NCBI GenBank assembly: GCA_964628195.1
Contig: CAZVPF010000059.1
Location: 1-15,108, forward strand
Origin: CAZVPF01 sp964628195
GTDB taxonomy: Bacteria > Planctomycetota > Phycisphaerae > Sedimentisphaerales > Anaerohalosphaeraceae
Direction: 5' to 3'
DNA length: 15,108 bases
Shown: positions 1-6,874 of the stretch, one piece after another
Layout of the letters: each line of letters begins with the position of its first letter
Position numbering within the stretch: position 1 is the stretch's first letter
The notes under the pieces: model-generated
What the model saw: only the letters and a program-made list of their open reading frames with translations
Told to the model about the DNA's origin: nothing
Database searches by the model: none
Position numbers and translations under genes: made by a program

Positions 1-55
1 AACCCCTGTTACCGGGATGAGAACCCGGCGTCCTAGGCCGCTAGACGATGGGGGC
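1..55 (-). tRNA. tRNA-Glu (anticodon CTC), 3' end outside the window
   Basis: Read on the minus strand, the sequence starts with acceptor strand GCCCCCA and continues through the D-arm CGTCTAGCGGCCTAGGACG. The anticodon stem-loop is CCGGG-TTCTCAT-CCCGG, and the T-arm begins ACAGGGGTT. The loop puts CTC at positions 34-36, and the D-arm is typical of bacterial tRNA-Glu. The T-arm end and 3' acceptor strand lie beyond base 1. It follows the tRNA-Met by only 8 bases and is very likely cut from the same transcript. Confidence 0.93.
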
Positions 56-63
56 GTCTAAAA

Positions 64-137
64 TAGCGGCGGGTGGATTCGAACCACCGACCCTGGGCTT
101 ATGAATCCCATGCTCTAACCAACTGAGCTACGCCGCC
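64..137 (-). tRNA. tRNA-Met (anticodon CAT), elongator type
   Basis: The minus strand reads GGCGGCG, D-arm TAGCTCAGTTGGTTAGAGC, an anticodon loop TTCATAA, T-arm GGTGGTTCGAATCCACC, and 3' acceptor CGCCGCT plus discriminator A. The anticodon is CAT. The G1-U72 pair and the D-arm fit elongator Met rather than initiator Met. A tRNA-Ile with a lysidine-modified CAT anticodon cannot be fully excluded by eye. CCA is not encoded, since the next bases are TTT. The closing pair of the anticodon stem looks mismatched (A-G). Confidence 0.92.
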
Positions 138-158
138 TTAAAGTCATAAAGCAGGTAA

Positions 159-187
159 ATATAACCCTTTCCCAGCCATATTGTCAA
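159..187 (-). promoter_or_regulatory. sigma70 promoter of the tRNA-Met/tRNA-Glu pair
   Basis: On the minus strand a perfect -35 box TTGACA (182-187) is followed by exactly 17 bases and a -10 box TTATAT (159-164). The predicted start lies near 151, about 14 bases before the mature 5' end of tRNA-Met at 137. Box quality, spacing and position all agree, so this is the best-supported promoter in the window. Confidence 0.8.
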
Positions 188-468
188 CACGTTTTTAGCC
201 CGGAAATACAGAAAAAAGCAAAATACATCATTTTTACATCGCCAAAGCCAGCTCCATTTATAATTTTCCGGCTTATCATTACTAAAGCCAAACATGCAAA
301 AATATAAACATTCCGGATACACATACAACACTTACGCCTTTCAAATTCCCCTCTAAACAAACAAAACCCCTCGAAGCTGCGGGGCATAAAATTTAATCTT
401 TGCGGCCTGGCGGCTTGGCGCGATAAAATATCATAGCTCACTTATCAGAAAATCGAAATGGTTTTGTA
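188..468. other. Non-coding spacer between tRNA promoter and SDR gene
   Basis: No credible gene is visible. Short minus-strand open frames here have low-complexity, Cys/Phe-rich translations and overlap the tRNA promoter. The stretch is AT-rich and holds a terminator-like hairpin near 367-384. Upstream of the SDR start there is a weak -10-like TAAAAT (424-429) with only a half-matching -35 (TTGCGG, 400-405, 18-base spacer). I therefore cannot place the SDR promoter with confidence. Confidence 0.5.
353..384 (-). terminator. Possible Rho-independent terminator (minus strand)
   Basis: On the minus strand CCCCGCAGCTTCGAGGGG (384-367) can fold with a 4-bp GC stem, an internal mismatch and one further pair. 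It is followed at once by TTTTGTTTG. The stem is short, so this is tentative. Its orientation would stop transcripts coming leftward from the glycosyltransferase operon through the SDR gene, before they reach the tRNA promoter. Confidence 0.3.
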
Positions 469-1359
469 ATGAACGAAAAACCCAAAACAGTCATATTCGC
501 AGGCCTCGGCAGGCTCGGCGCCGCAGCCGTCGACGAGCTGTTATCAACCGGCCACAGCGCGGTAATAAGCTTCCGCCCCGGCAGAAGCTCGCAGCAAACC
601 GCTGAGGACCTTGTAAACAGGCACGGCAGCGACAAATGCATGACCGTATCAGCCGACCTCGAGGACCCAAACCAGGCCGCCGCACTAATCACAAAATGCC
701 TCGACCGCTTCGGCAAATGCGACGCACTTATTAACGTCGCCTCCGGATACCCCGACGAAGAAAACGACTGGCAGCGATGGCAAAACGGCGGCCCCGTAAC
801 CGAAAGCGACTGGCAATTCTACGAATCCAACTTCACCGTCGCCCTCAACACCATCAACCCCCTGCTCCAATGGCTCCAAACCCTGCCCGCTCAACCGCCC
901 GCACCTGTCAGCATAATAAACTTCACCGACGCCCGCAGCCTGCTATACCTCGACAGCGAAACCCTCGACCCCTACGAAAAAACAGGCGGCATACTGAAAA
1001 TAACCTCCCGAACCGACCGCCAAAGCGCCCTCAAGAAAATCGCCCGAACAGCCCCTTCTCGCCACGCAAACCCCTACACCCTTGCCAAGCTCGACCTCGT
1101 ATACCTTACTCGCAGGCTCGCCCTCGAATACGGCCCCAACGTCCGCGCAAACGCTATCGCGCCCGGCCCCATGCTGCCCCCGCCGGGCAAAACCGAAAGC
1201 GACGTAAAAGGGGTCATCGAAAAAACCGCCCTGAAAAAATGGGGAACCGCAAAACCAATAACACAAACCGTCCGCTTCCTGGTCGAAAACGACTTCATCA
1301 CAGGCCAGACCGTCAAAGTCGACGGCGGCATGAACCTGTGGGCAAGGTACAGCCGCTAA
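469..1359 (+). CDS. SDR-family oxidoreductase, pteridine reductase (PTR1/FolM)-like
   Basis: This 296-residue protein is an NAD(P)H-dependent short-chain dehydrogenase/reductase. Visible landmarks are an N-terminal Rossmann start TVIFAGLGRLG (residues 8-17), NVASGYP (89-95) for the NNAG motif, SIINFTDAR (148-156), YTLAK with catalytic Tyr203 and Lys207, NAIAPGPM (228-235), and a C-terminal TGQTVKVDGGM. As in pteridine reductases, the usual catalytic Ser region carries Asp (Asp154). Two oddities stand out: the glycine-rich loop is one residue shorter than TGxxxRxG, and about 36 extra residues separate Asp154 from Tyr203. ATG 469 is used because the earlier ATG at 458 runs into a stop after three codons; no clear Shine-Dalgarno is seen. 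The gene stands alone on this strand and its stop overlaps that of the convergent glycosyltransferase gene. The substrate is unknown; pterin reduction is possible but not shown. Confidence 0.85.
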   Translation: MNEKPKTVIFAGLGRLGAAAVDELLSTGHSAVISFRPGRSSQQTAEDLVNRHGSDKCMTVSADLEDPNQAAALITKCLDRFGKCDALINVASGYPDEENDWQRWQNGGPVTESDWQFYESNFTVALNTINPLLQWLQTLPAQPPAPVSIINFTDARSLLYLDSETLDPYEKTGGILKITSRTDRQSALKKIARTAPSRHANPYTLAKLDLVYLTRRLALEYGPNVRANAIAPGPMLPPPGKTESDVKGVIEKTALKKWGTAKPITQTVRFLVENDFITGQTVKVDGGMNLWARYSR

Positions 1360-3281
1360 CCCGCCTGCCCTGGAAACAGCCCCGACCCAGCCGAAACACC
1401 GCTGCAATAACCAAACTGCCGCATCGTCCCGCCGGCATACCTGTCAAAAAACTCCTCGTCCGCAGCAGTAAAATGACTCCGCCAGTCACCCACAACCCCC
1501 TTACGCGGCTGGACCGACTTATCGTTCAGGCCCGGGCGAACCACATCTTCAGGCACATCGCAGCCAAGCACATCCGCTATCCGCCCCAACTGCCCCTCAA
1601 AATCACTGTGCAGGTCCTCATACCGTATCACCGTTATCCTCTCGGAAACCTCAAGCCAGTTCTGCACATGAAAGTGCCACCGCGCCGCAAGGTTCTCGCT
1701 CTTAACCTCGCTCTTGTAATCGTACTGATAATCCGCCGGGCGGCACTTCAAAAGCTGCCCGATATCCGCCGCCTGCGGGAACGACTCCGGCCCGGTCCGG
1801 TTAAAATAATGCAGGCAGCTCGTAAGAACATCCCGACCGTCGCGCAATATATAAAATACATGGAAGTGTTCAAGCAGCCGCTCGAAAAAAGGCCGCATCG
1901 TCTCATACTGATAATGCGTCTTGAATATCCGCCGCTCGAACCTGCCGAAATACTCGCTGTACTGCTCGTACTGCTGCTCGCCCGTCCCGGTTATGCTTAT
2001 TTCCTTATTCGAGTAACACGGAAAATTAAAGGCTATCGAGTTAATAAGAAAATGTGTCCCCGACCTTTCATGCGAAACCACCAGTACATTTTTACGCTGC
2101 CCAGCCTTTGTTTCCGCTTTGTCTTTACATGTCACGGTTAAATTATCAGCCCCGCCTTGCGGCTCGAATTCACACGTCAGCCCTTTAAGCTTCAGTATCT
2201 TCTCAATAAGCTGCCGCGCCTCCATGCACCCGGGATTTGCAAGAAGCTCCTGCCTGCAGCACTCATAGGCCCCGTCGTGGTCGCCCCTGTTCGCCAGCAG
2301 TATCCCCTTAACAAGATAAAGGTTGGGCACCCTTATCCCCGCCTCGGTCATCATATCCGCAAAGCGAAAAGCCTGTCCAAAGTCACCTGCGTTAAAAAAC
2401 CCCATCATCTTTTTACTGACCCTCTCGATGATCTGCGGCACCAGCGGGCTTTCTATCGTAACATCCATAACAAACTTCAAATACTTCTCGACGTTGTCCC
2501 ACTCGCCGCGCACCGCGCTTCGCGAGACCAGCCACGTATGCAGATGACACATCGCCTGGTCCTTGAGCTTCCGCAGCGGCTCAGGTGTCTGCGGATCGTC
2601 GCAAAATTCCTCGATAACCCTCATACGCCCCCTGAACCGGTCCATCCGCGTCTGTGCCCTTCCCACAGACTTGTCATCAACCGCGTACTTCGCGACATAA
2701 TGCCGCACATGCAAAACCGGCGCCCGCGCACCGATATTCAGCCATATACCCGTCTCGCCTGCTGCAAAAGCCATCTTATCATAAAACCTGCGAAACAGGT
2801 CACCGTTAAAAAACGTTCCCACAAAGGGCACCGAAAAATGCTGGAAAAGGTACTTCTTGAAATCCCACTCCGGCGACACCTGCCGTTCTTTTATGTTCCC
2901 CTCATTGTCTGTAAGATATATATCGCCGTAAACAGCCCCCGCCCCGGGGTTTTGCCGGTGCATCTGCACACCCCAGCTTATCGCACCGGGCACAAGCTCT
3001 TCATCTGCAAGGCACGAACCTATTATATCACCCCCGAGCCTCGGCCCAAGCCTCATGTAGGCGTCGTTCGGCCCATCGTCCGGCTCCGAAACAAGCTTTA
3101 TCCGCGGGTCGTTATAGCTTTGTATTATCTCGACCGTCCCGTCGTCGCTCGCACCGTCCTGTATCACGAACTCGAAGTTCGGGTAATCCTGCGACAAAAC
3201 GCTCTCGACACTGCGGCCAATGGTCCGGGCGGCATTGCGGACAAAAGAAAAAATCGTTACCAGCGGATAATTATCCTGCAT
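1356..3281 (-). CDS. Fusion protein: GT2 glycosyltransferase - TPR-like linker - sulfotransferase
   Basis: The 641 residues show three parts. Residues 5-220 are a family 2 GT-A glycosyltransferase: PLVTIFSFVRNA, SVLSQDYPNFEFVIQDGASDDGT (27-49), and an acidic metal/nucleotide motif around ADEE (92-95). Residues 255-365 are helical and TPR-like. Residues 397-623 are a PAPS-dependent sulfotransferase: 5'-phosphosulfate loop SHERSGTHF (403-411), FKTH with likely catalytic His456, 3'-phosphate motif YILRDGRDVLTSCLHY with Arg480 and Ser488, and C-terminal RKGVVGDWRSHFT (593-605). All key sulfotransferase motifs are present, so the domain looks active. It is probably cytoplasmic, as no signal peptide or membrane segment is seen. 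Start ATG 3281 has AGGG seven bases upstream. It lies 23 bases after hddC as the last gene of the operon. Glycosyl transfer plus sulfation of the same glycan is an inference. Confidence 0.88.
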   Translation of the reverse strand: MQDNYPLVTIFSFVRNAARTIGRSVESVLSQDYPNFEFVIQDGASDDGTVEIIQSYNDPRIKLVSEPDDGPNDAYMRLGPRLGGDIIGSCLADEELVPGAISWGVQMHRQNPGAGAVYGDIYLTDNEGNIKERQVSPEWDFKKYLFQHFSVPFVGTFFNGDLFRRFYDKMAFAAGETGIWLNIGARAPVLHVRHYVAKYAVDDKSVGRAQTRMDRFRGRMRVIEEFCDDPQTPEPLRKLKDQAMCHLHTWLVSRSAVRGEWDNVEKYLKFVMDVTIESPLVPQIIERVSKKMMGFFNAGDFGQAFRFADMMTEAGIRVPNLYLVKGILLANRGDHDGAYECCRQELLANPGCMEARQLIEKILKLKGLTCEFEPQGGADNLTVTCKDKAETKAGQRKNVLVVSHERSGTHFLINSIAFNFPCYSNKEISITGTGEQQYEQYSEYFGRFERRIFKTHYQYETMRPFFERLLEHFHVFYILRDGRDVLTSCLHYFNRTGPESFPQAADIGQLLKCRPADYQYDYKSEVKSENLAARWHFHVQNWLEVSERITVIRYEDLHSDFEGQLGRIADVLGCDVPEDVVRPGLNDKSVQPRKGVVGDWRSHFTAADEEFFDRYAGGTMRQFGYCSGVSAGSGLFPGQAG

Positions 3282-3304
3282 CTCTATTCCCTAAAAACTC
3301 AAGC

Positions 3305-4030
3305 TCATTTCGTCCTCATCAGCGACCTTGCCTTTTTCAGCCTCTCCGGTGTGCCGATGTCAAGCAAACTTGCCTGCGAAACATAACCGTGAAAAATATT
3401 CTTATCAAGAGAAGGAAAAACATCATTCTCAAGTGACACCTTCTTCTCAGGCGGGATCAGCGAAAGAACATCCTCGTTAAAAACATAAACTCCGGCATTT
3501 ACAAAAAGCTCTCCGCCGGTTGCCTCTTTTTCGGCAAAATTCAATATCCGCCCACTGCCGTCAATACTCACCGTCCCCACGTCCACCCTGCCGTCAGGCC
3601 GGGTTAACGTTATCGTCGCCGCCGCACGGTTCCTCAAATGCTCCCCGTAAAGCCCTTCCAGATCCACATCACAGAAAGAATCCCCGTTCGCGACAATAAA
3701 GTTCCTGCTGGTTATCAGCGAGCCGGCGTTTTTCACCGCACCGCCGGTCCCGAGCGGTTCGTGCTCCTTCGAGATCAACACCTCGACCTCAAAGCCCCCC
3801 CTGCTGTAGTAATCCTCGATAAACTCCGACATATAACCGGTGCACAATATAAACCGCCGAGCGCCGAAGCTCTTGAACTGTTCGATCAGTCCATCCAGGA
3901 ACGGCCGCTTACCAACCGCCGCCATAGGCTTAGGCCGGTCGCTAACCGCCGACCGCAAACGCGTCCCCATCCCGCCGCAAAGCAAAATGACATCAACGTC
4001 CTTAAGCTTGTCAGAATTCCTTGTACTCAT
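3305..4030 (-). CDS. hddC: D-glycero-alpha-D-manno-heptose 1-phosphate guanylyltransferase (HddC-like nucleotidyltransferase)
   Basis: This 241-residue nucleotidyltransferase has the sugar-phosphate nucleotidyl signature LLCGGMGTRLR (16-26) with SDRPKPMAAVG, then PLGTGGAVKNA, NGDSFCDVDL and C-terminal LLDIGTPERLKKA. Its length and motifs fit the HddC/WcbM group, which transfers GMP from GTP to heptose 1-phosphate. By sequence alone it could also be a mannose- or glucose-1-phosphate nucleotidyltransferase. The adjacent HddA-type kinase is what supports the heptose assignment. Its ATG lies inside the end of the kinase gene (20-base overlap), with AGGTG seven bases upstream, so the two are translationally coupled. 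The product would be GDP-D-glycero-alpha-D-manno-heptose, a donor for S-layer, capsule or O-antigen glycans. Confidence 0.82.
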   Translation of the reverse strand: MSTRNSDKLKDVDVILLCGGMGTRLRSAVSDRPKPMAAVGKRPFLDGLIEQFKSFGARRFILCTGYMSEFIEDYYSRGGFEVEVLISKEHEPLGTGGAVKNAGSLITSRNFIVANGDSFCDVDLEGLYGEHLRNRAAATITLTRPDGRVDVGTVSIDGSGRILNFAEKEATGGELFVNAGVYVFNEDVLSLIPPEKKVSLENDVFPSLDKNIFHGYVSQASLLDIGTPERLKKARSLMRTK

Positions 4031-5006
4031 AAAATATCACCTGGCTGCCAAGATTTTCAAATCTGAAAGGTACATAAAGCGTGCTGTCAAGGCTCCTCTT
4101 AACAGCCTCCTGGTTTTCCGGCGGAACGAACAGAAGTAAAAACCCGCCGCCGCCGGCCCCGCATAGTTTGCCGCCTATCGCACCTGCTCCGAGAGCGTCA
4201 GTATATAATTTATCAACCCACTTCGACGATACCCTGTTCGTCAGCCTCGACTTTATTTCCCACGCCTCGTGGAGCAGCTCCCCGAACCGCGTTATATCCT
4301 CCGTATCGGTATTGAGTATCTCGATCGCCCTCTCGACCATCCCCTTCATCTTATTCATACGTTCTTCAAGCGTCTCCATCCTGCTTACCTGCTCGGCTGC
4401 GATCTCCTCGGCGATACGGCTCTGGCCGGTATAGAAAAACATCAAATGGTCCTGAAGCTTCACAAGCTTTTCCTCCGGGACAGTCATCGGCTGAACGTAA
4501 AAGGTCCCGTCACAATTAAAGTCGACCCTGTTAAACCCCCCAAATGCCACCGCCACCTGGTCCTGCGAACCAACGTTCTCCTTTATAAGGTTCTGCTCGA
4601 CATGTATCGCAGCCCCGGCAAGCTGACGTTTGGTCAGTATCTTGCCCTTCATTCCCGTAAGCCCGTGAAGCAGCCCCACCGTAAACGCCGAACTCGACCC
4701 TATCCCCGACCGAGCAGGCAGGTCCGATGTATGAACAACTTCGACACCGCGGTTGACCCCCATATACTGCAGACAGTGCCTCACCGATGGGTGCTGAATA
4801 TCCTCACGCTCGGTGTGCTCCTCCCTGAAACGATAGCGTATCAGGTAGTTATACTTGAAAAAAGGCGGCAGGTTACGAAGCGTTATGTAGCAGTACTTGT
4901 TGATCGTCGTACTCAGTACCGACCCGCCATGCTTTAAATAGTAAGCAGGGTAGTCCGTCCCCCCGCCGAAAAACGATATTCTAAATGGCGTCCTTGTTAT
5001 TATCAT
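4011..5006 (-). CDS. hddA: D-glycero-alpha-D-manno-heptose 7-phosphate kinase (GHMP kinase)
   Basis: This 331-residue protein belongs to the GHMP kinase superfamily. The N-terminus RTPFRISFFGGGTDYPAYY (5-23) is typical of HddA-type sugar kinases. The ATP-binding GHMP loop is LPARSGIGSSSAF (96-108), and the C-terminal glycine-rich motif is KLCGAGGGGFLL. HddA phosphorylates C1 of D-glycero-D-manno-heptose 7-phosphate; GmhB then removes the 7-phosphate and HddC adds GMP. Neither GmhA nor GmhB is encoded in the window. ATG 5006 is the only plausible start; upstream ATGs are out of frame. The gene is 48 bases after the preceding glycosyltransferase and overlaps hddC by 20 bases. A fucose kinase-like role is an alternative, but HddA is favoured by pairing with the nucleotidyltransferase. 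Confidence 0.85.
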   Translation of the reverse strand: MIITRTPFRISFFGGGTDYPAYYLKHGGSVLSTTINKYCYITLRNLPPFFKYNYLIRYRFREEHTEREDIQHPSVRHCLQYMGVNRGVEVVHTSDLPARSGIGSSSAFTVGLLHGLTGMKGKILTKRQLAGAAIHVEQNLIKENVGSQDQVAVAFGGFNRVDFNCDGTFYVQPMTVPEEKLVKLQDHLMFFYTGQSRIAEEIAAEQVSRMETLEERMNKMKGMVERAIEILNTDTEDITRFGELLHEAWEIKSRLTNRVSSKWVDKLYTDALGAGAIGGKLCGAGGGGFLLLFVPPENQEAVKRSLDSTLYVPFRFENLGSQVIFYEYKEF

Positions 5007-5054
5007 CCGGCTGCCCCGTCGCTGACATATTCAACTTCCATTGGCATATTCATC

Positions 5055-6527
5055 CTAAAGCGTATGCTGAAATTTCTTCGACTCCTCTAAAACCGAGTAA
5101 TCGACCGGCAAAGACCTATCTATTGTGTTTTTCACCATCAGGTAGTCTTCACAATCAGGCTTGACCATCAATGCCTGCCCAATGCATCGCTGCGCCTGAA
5201 ATATTTTGCCCAGCTTAAAATGGCAGATCGCCCGAAGGTACTGCAGATAGTCAAAGTCATTGTTTCCCGAATACATCACCGCCCGGTCAAGAAATCCCAA
5301 AGCCTGCTGAAAATTGCCCTGCCTCAAAACCTGCTGACCCGCCGAGAAAAAATCCTCGTAACACTTCGCACCGATCCCGGCGTCTTTGTTCTTTTCCGTA
5401 ACCCAAGAAGCGAAATCCGCCTCCGTGCCTACAACACGCTCTGTTTTGCGGATCATTTTCTCGATCCGGGGATCATCCGGGCTGCTTACCAGGTTGTCTA
5501 TCTCACGAAATACGTTCTCTGTAAAACTCGGCACATCAGGCATCCGCACAAGCTCACGAAACTGCTTTCGCGTCAGCGCAGCCCGACTGTCCGAAAGAAA
5601 TTCCTCGATCCGCTCATCACTGTCTATCCGCTCAAGAAGTCCGACAAACTCGCGGGGATACTTTTCCTCCACCCAGCTATACCACAGCCCATCGTCATCG
5701 AGCCACGGATGGTCGTTCGGGCTGGTATACCTCGCAGCATAAGGCAGACAACCCACCTTCGTCTCAAAATTCAAACACTCCATGACCACGAAACTGTACA
5801 CAAATGTGACCACATGCGAAGCCGCCTCGAACAATGCGAAGTTCCTGAAACCGGGATTCACATACCCATGCAGCACAGGGTCCAGCTTATTGGCAAAACC
5901 CGGGTGTATCTGTATTACCACATTGTACCCCATCGACTCCCCTATCCGGATACACCGGGCGGTATAATCGTTCTCCCTCGGTACATCGAAAATCGGCAAA
6001 GCCAGAACACACAGCTTATCTCCGTACCTGTCCTTAACCTCCTGCACCTCTCTGCGGTGCTTTTCGCTGTTAAAAAAATCCCACTCCGGGTGACCGGTGT
6101 TAAGGTAAACCATATCGTCATTATATGATCGGGTATTCTCAAGGGTTATCCCGTCGCTGGTACAGATTATATGTCCGAGCCTGGAGAATTCCCGCTCAAG
6201 AGGCCTGAACTTCGCCTTGCATGGGTTCAAAAATAATGGGTTGCAGATATTTAATTTGCCCGCCGTCATGTTTTTTTCAAGCCAGTATCTGTCAAAAGGT
6301 ATTAGCCCCAAACCACGTGATATAATCGCGTCATGGTCGCCGGGAAGACAGTCCAAACGCTCAAAATTAACGCCCTGTTCTTTAAGGGACTCACTTACCG
6401 AATCATCGCCGACGAGAATGCGGACCCTGTGCCCCAGCCGGTTTAGATACTTAAACAGCGGAAGATTCTGACGCAAATCGTATAATCGAGATGCGGCAAA
6501 CACATATTTTAATTTAGGTTCGTACAT
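5055..6527 (-). CDS. GT-B-like (CDP-glycerol/capsule transferase-type) glycosyltransferase with C-terminal TPR
   Basis: A 490-residue protein if read from ATG 6527. Its N-terminal half starts with beta-strand KYVFAASR and has a Rossmann-like pattern with HRVRILVGDD. The second half carries NTGHPEWDFF, VVIQIHPGFANK and HVVTFVYSFVVMECLNFETKVG. These are arranged like the nucleotide-binding half of CDP-glycerol glycerophosphotransferase/capsule-type GT-B enzymes. The last ~110 residues contain TPR-like helices around CYEDFFSAGQQVLRQGNFQQALGFLDRA and YLRAICHFKLGKIFQAQRC. A longer form from TTG 6563 (502 residues) is possible, since AGGA lies five bases before the TTG. I prefer ATG 6527 (GGGA upstream) because family members begin close to the first beta-strand. 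It is the first gene of the hddA/hddC/GT2-sulfotransferase operon. Donor and acceptor are unknown, and the family assignment is moderate. Confidence 0.62.
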   Translation of the reverse strand: MYEPKLKYVFAASRLYDLRQNLPLFKYLNRLGHRVRILVGDDSVSESLKEQGVNFERLDCLPGDHDAIISRGLGLIPFDRYWLEKNMTAGKLNICNPLFLNPCKAKFRPLEREFSRLGHIICTSDGITLENTRSYNDDMVYLNTGHPEWDFFNSEKHRREVQEVKDRYGDKLCVLALPIFDVPRENDYTARCIRIGESMGYNVVIQIHPGFANKLDPVLHGYVNPGFRNFALFEAASHVVTFVYSFVVMECLNFETKVGCLPYAARYTSPNDHPWLDDDGLWYSWVEEKYPREFVGLLERIDSDERIEEFLSDSRAALTRKQFRELVRMPDVPSFTENVFREIDNLVSSPDDPRIEKMIRKTERVVGTEADFASWVTEKNKDAGIGAKCYEDFFSAGQQVLRQGNFQQALGFLDRAVMYSGNNDFDYLQYLRAICHFKLGKIFQAQRCIGQALMVKPDCEDYLMVKNTIDRSLPVDYSVLEESKKFQHTL

Positions 6528-6595
6528 TTTTTCCCGGAAAACGCCAACTCGTACCGAACACAATTTAATCCTGTCGACAATAAGCCTTGAAATGC

Positions 6596-6623
6596 ATTAA
6601 TAAGCAATAATTGTGCCAGTCAA
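6596..6623 (-). promoter_or_regulatory. Candidate promoter of the glycosyltransferase/heptose operon
   Basis: On the minus strand -35 TTGACT (6618-6623, 5 of 6) is followed by 16 bases and a -10-like ATTAAT (6596-6601, 4 of 6). The predicted start near 6589 leaves about 26 bases to the alternative TTG start or 62 to the preferred ATG. The position is right but the -10 box is only moderate. Confidence 0.42.
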
Positions 6624-6874
6624 TCGAAAACCGCTCCGACCCCCTGTTTCAATACTGTAATCCGCACAAATGCCCCCTTAGCTGATAATATTATACGCCC
6701 CGATGTTTACATTTTTAACATAACCGGCAATATTATCCGCCCGCCGGGTCTGCGCAATGCCGATTTATATACGCAAATCAGCCTTATTACAGAATTTTCG
6801 ACATCATGCCGAAAATATACACATAAGGGCCGCGCGCCCGAATATCCGTCGGTATCTAAATTTGGAGATGTTAA
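6624..6874. other. Divergent intergenic region between the glycosyltransferase operon and the B12-radical SAM operon
   Basis: Together with the flanking promoter this is about 300 bases without a gene. It holds a 21-bp inverted repeat (6795-6815) and a GC-rich mini-palindrome GGGC-CGCGC-GCCC just after it (6827-6839). A weak plus-strand promoter-like pair is TTTACA ... AATATT near 6707-6735. A good Shine-Dalgarno GGAG lies at 6864-6867. No conserved open frame or RNA gene is evident. No B12-riboswitch-like B12-box was recognised, although the next gene is a cobalamin protein. Confidence 0.5.
6795..6815. promoter_or_regulatory. 21-bp inverted repeat, operator-like
   Basis: The arms are TTTTCG-a-CAT and ATG-c-CGAAAA around a single central base, with nine of ten positions pairing. 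It lies 60-80 bases before the radical SAM gene, in the place where a dimeric regulator would control the plus-strand operon. No matching regulator gene is in the window, so the role is inferred from symmetry and position only. Confidence 0.4.

Noticed and set aside
1..137. tRNA genes as an island integration site
   Set aside because: No integrase, no duplicated tRNA 3' end and no att-like repeat was seen in the window.
128..441. Short minus-strand open frames in the tRNA upstream region
   Set aside because: They overlap the tRNA and its promoter, have odd Cys/Phe/Tyr-rich translations and no ribosome binding site.
777..2141. 454-residue plus-strand open frame
   Set aside because: It overlaps the SDR and glycosyltransferase genes in other frames, its translation is Arg/Pro-rich without any family motif, and both overlapping genes have clear domains.
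2157..3386. 409-residue plus-strand open frame
   Set aside because: It is antisense to the sulfotransferase/GT2 gene and the end of hddC, with a basic, low-motif translation typical of a shadow of GC-rich third positions.
6564..6874. Cobalamin riboswitch before the B12-radical SAM gene
   Set aside because: No recognisable B12-box or conserved riboswitch core was seen; the region is dominated by simple palindromes.
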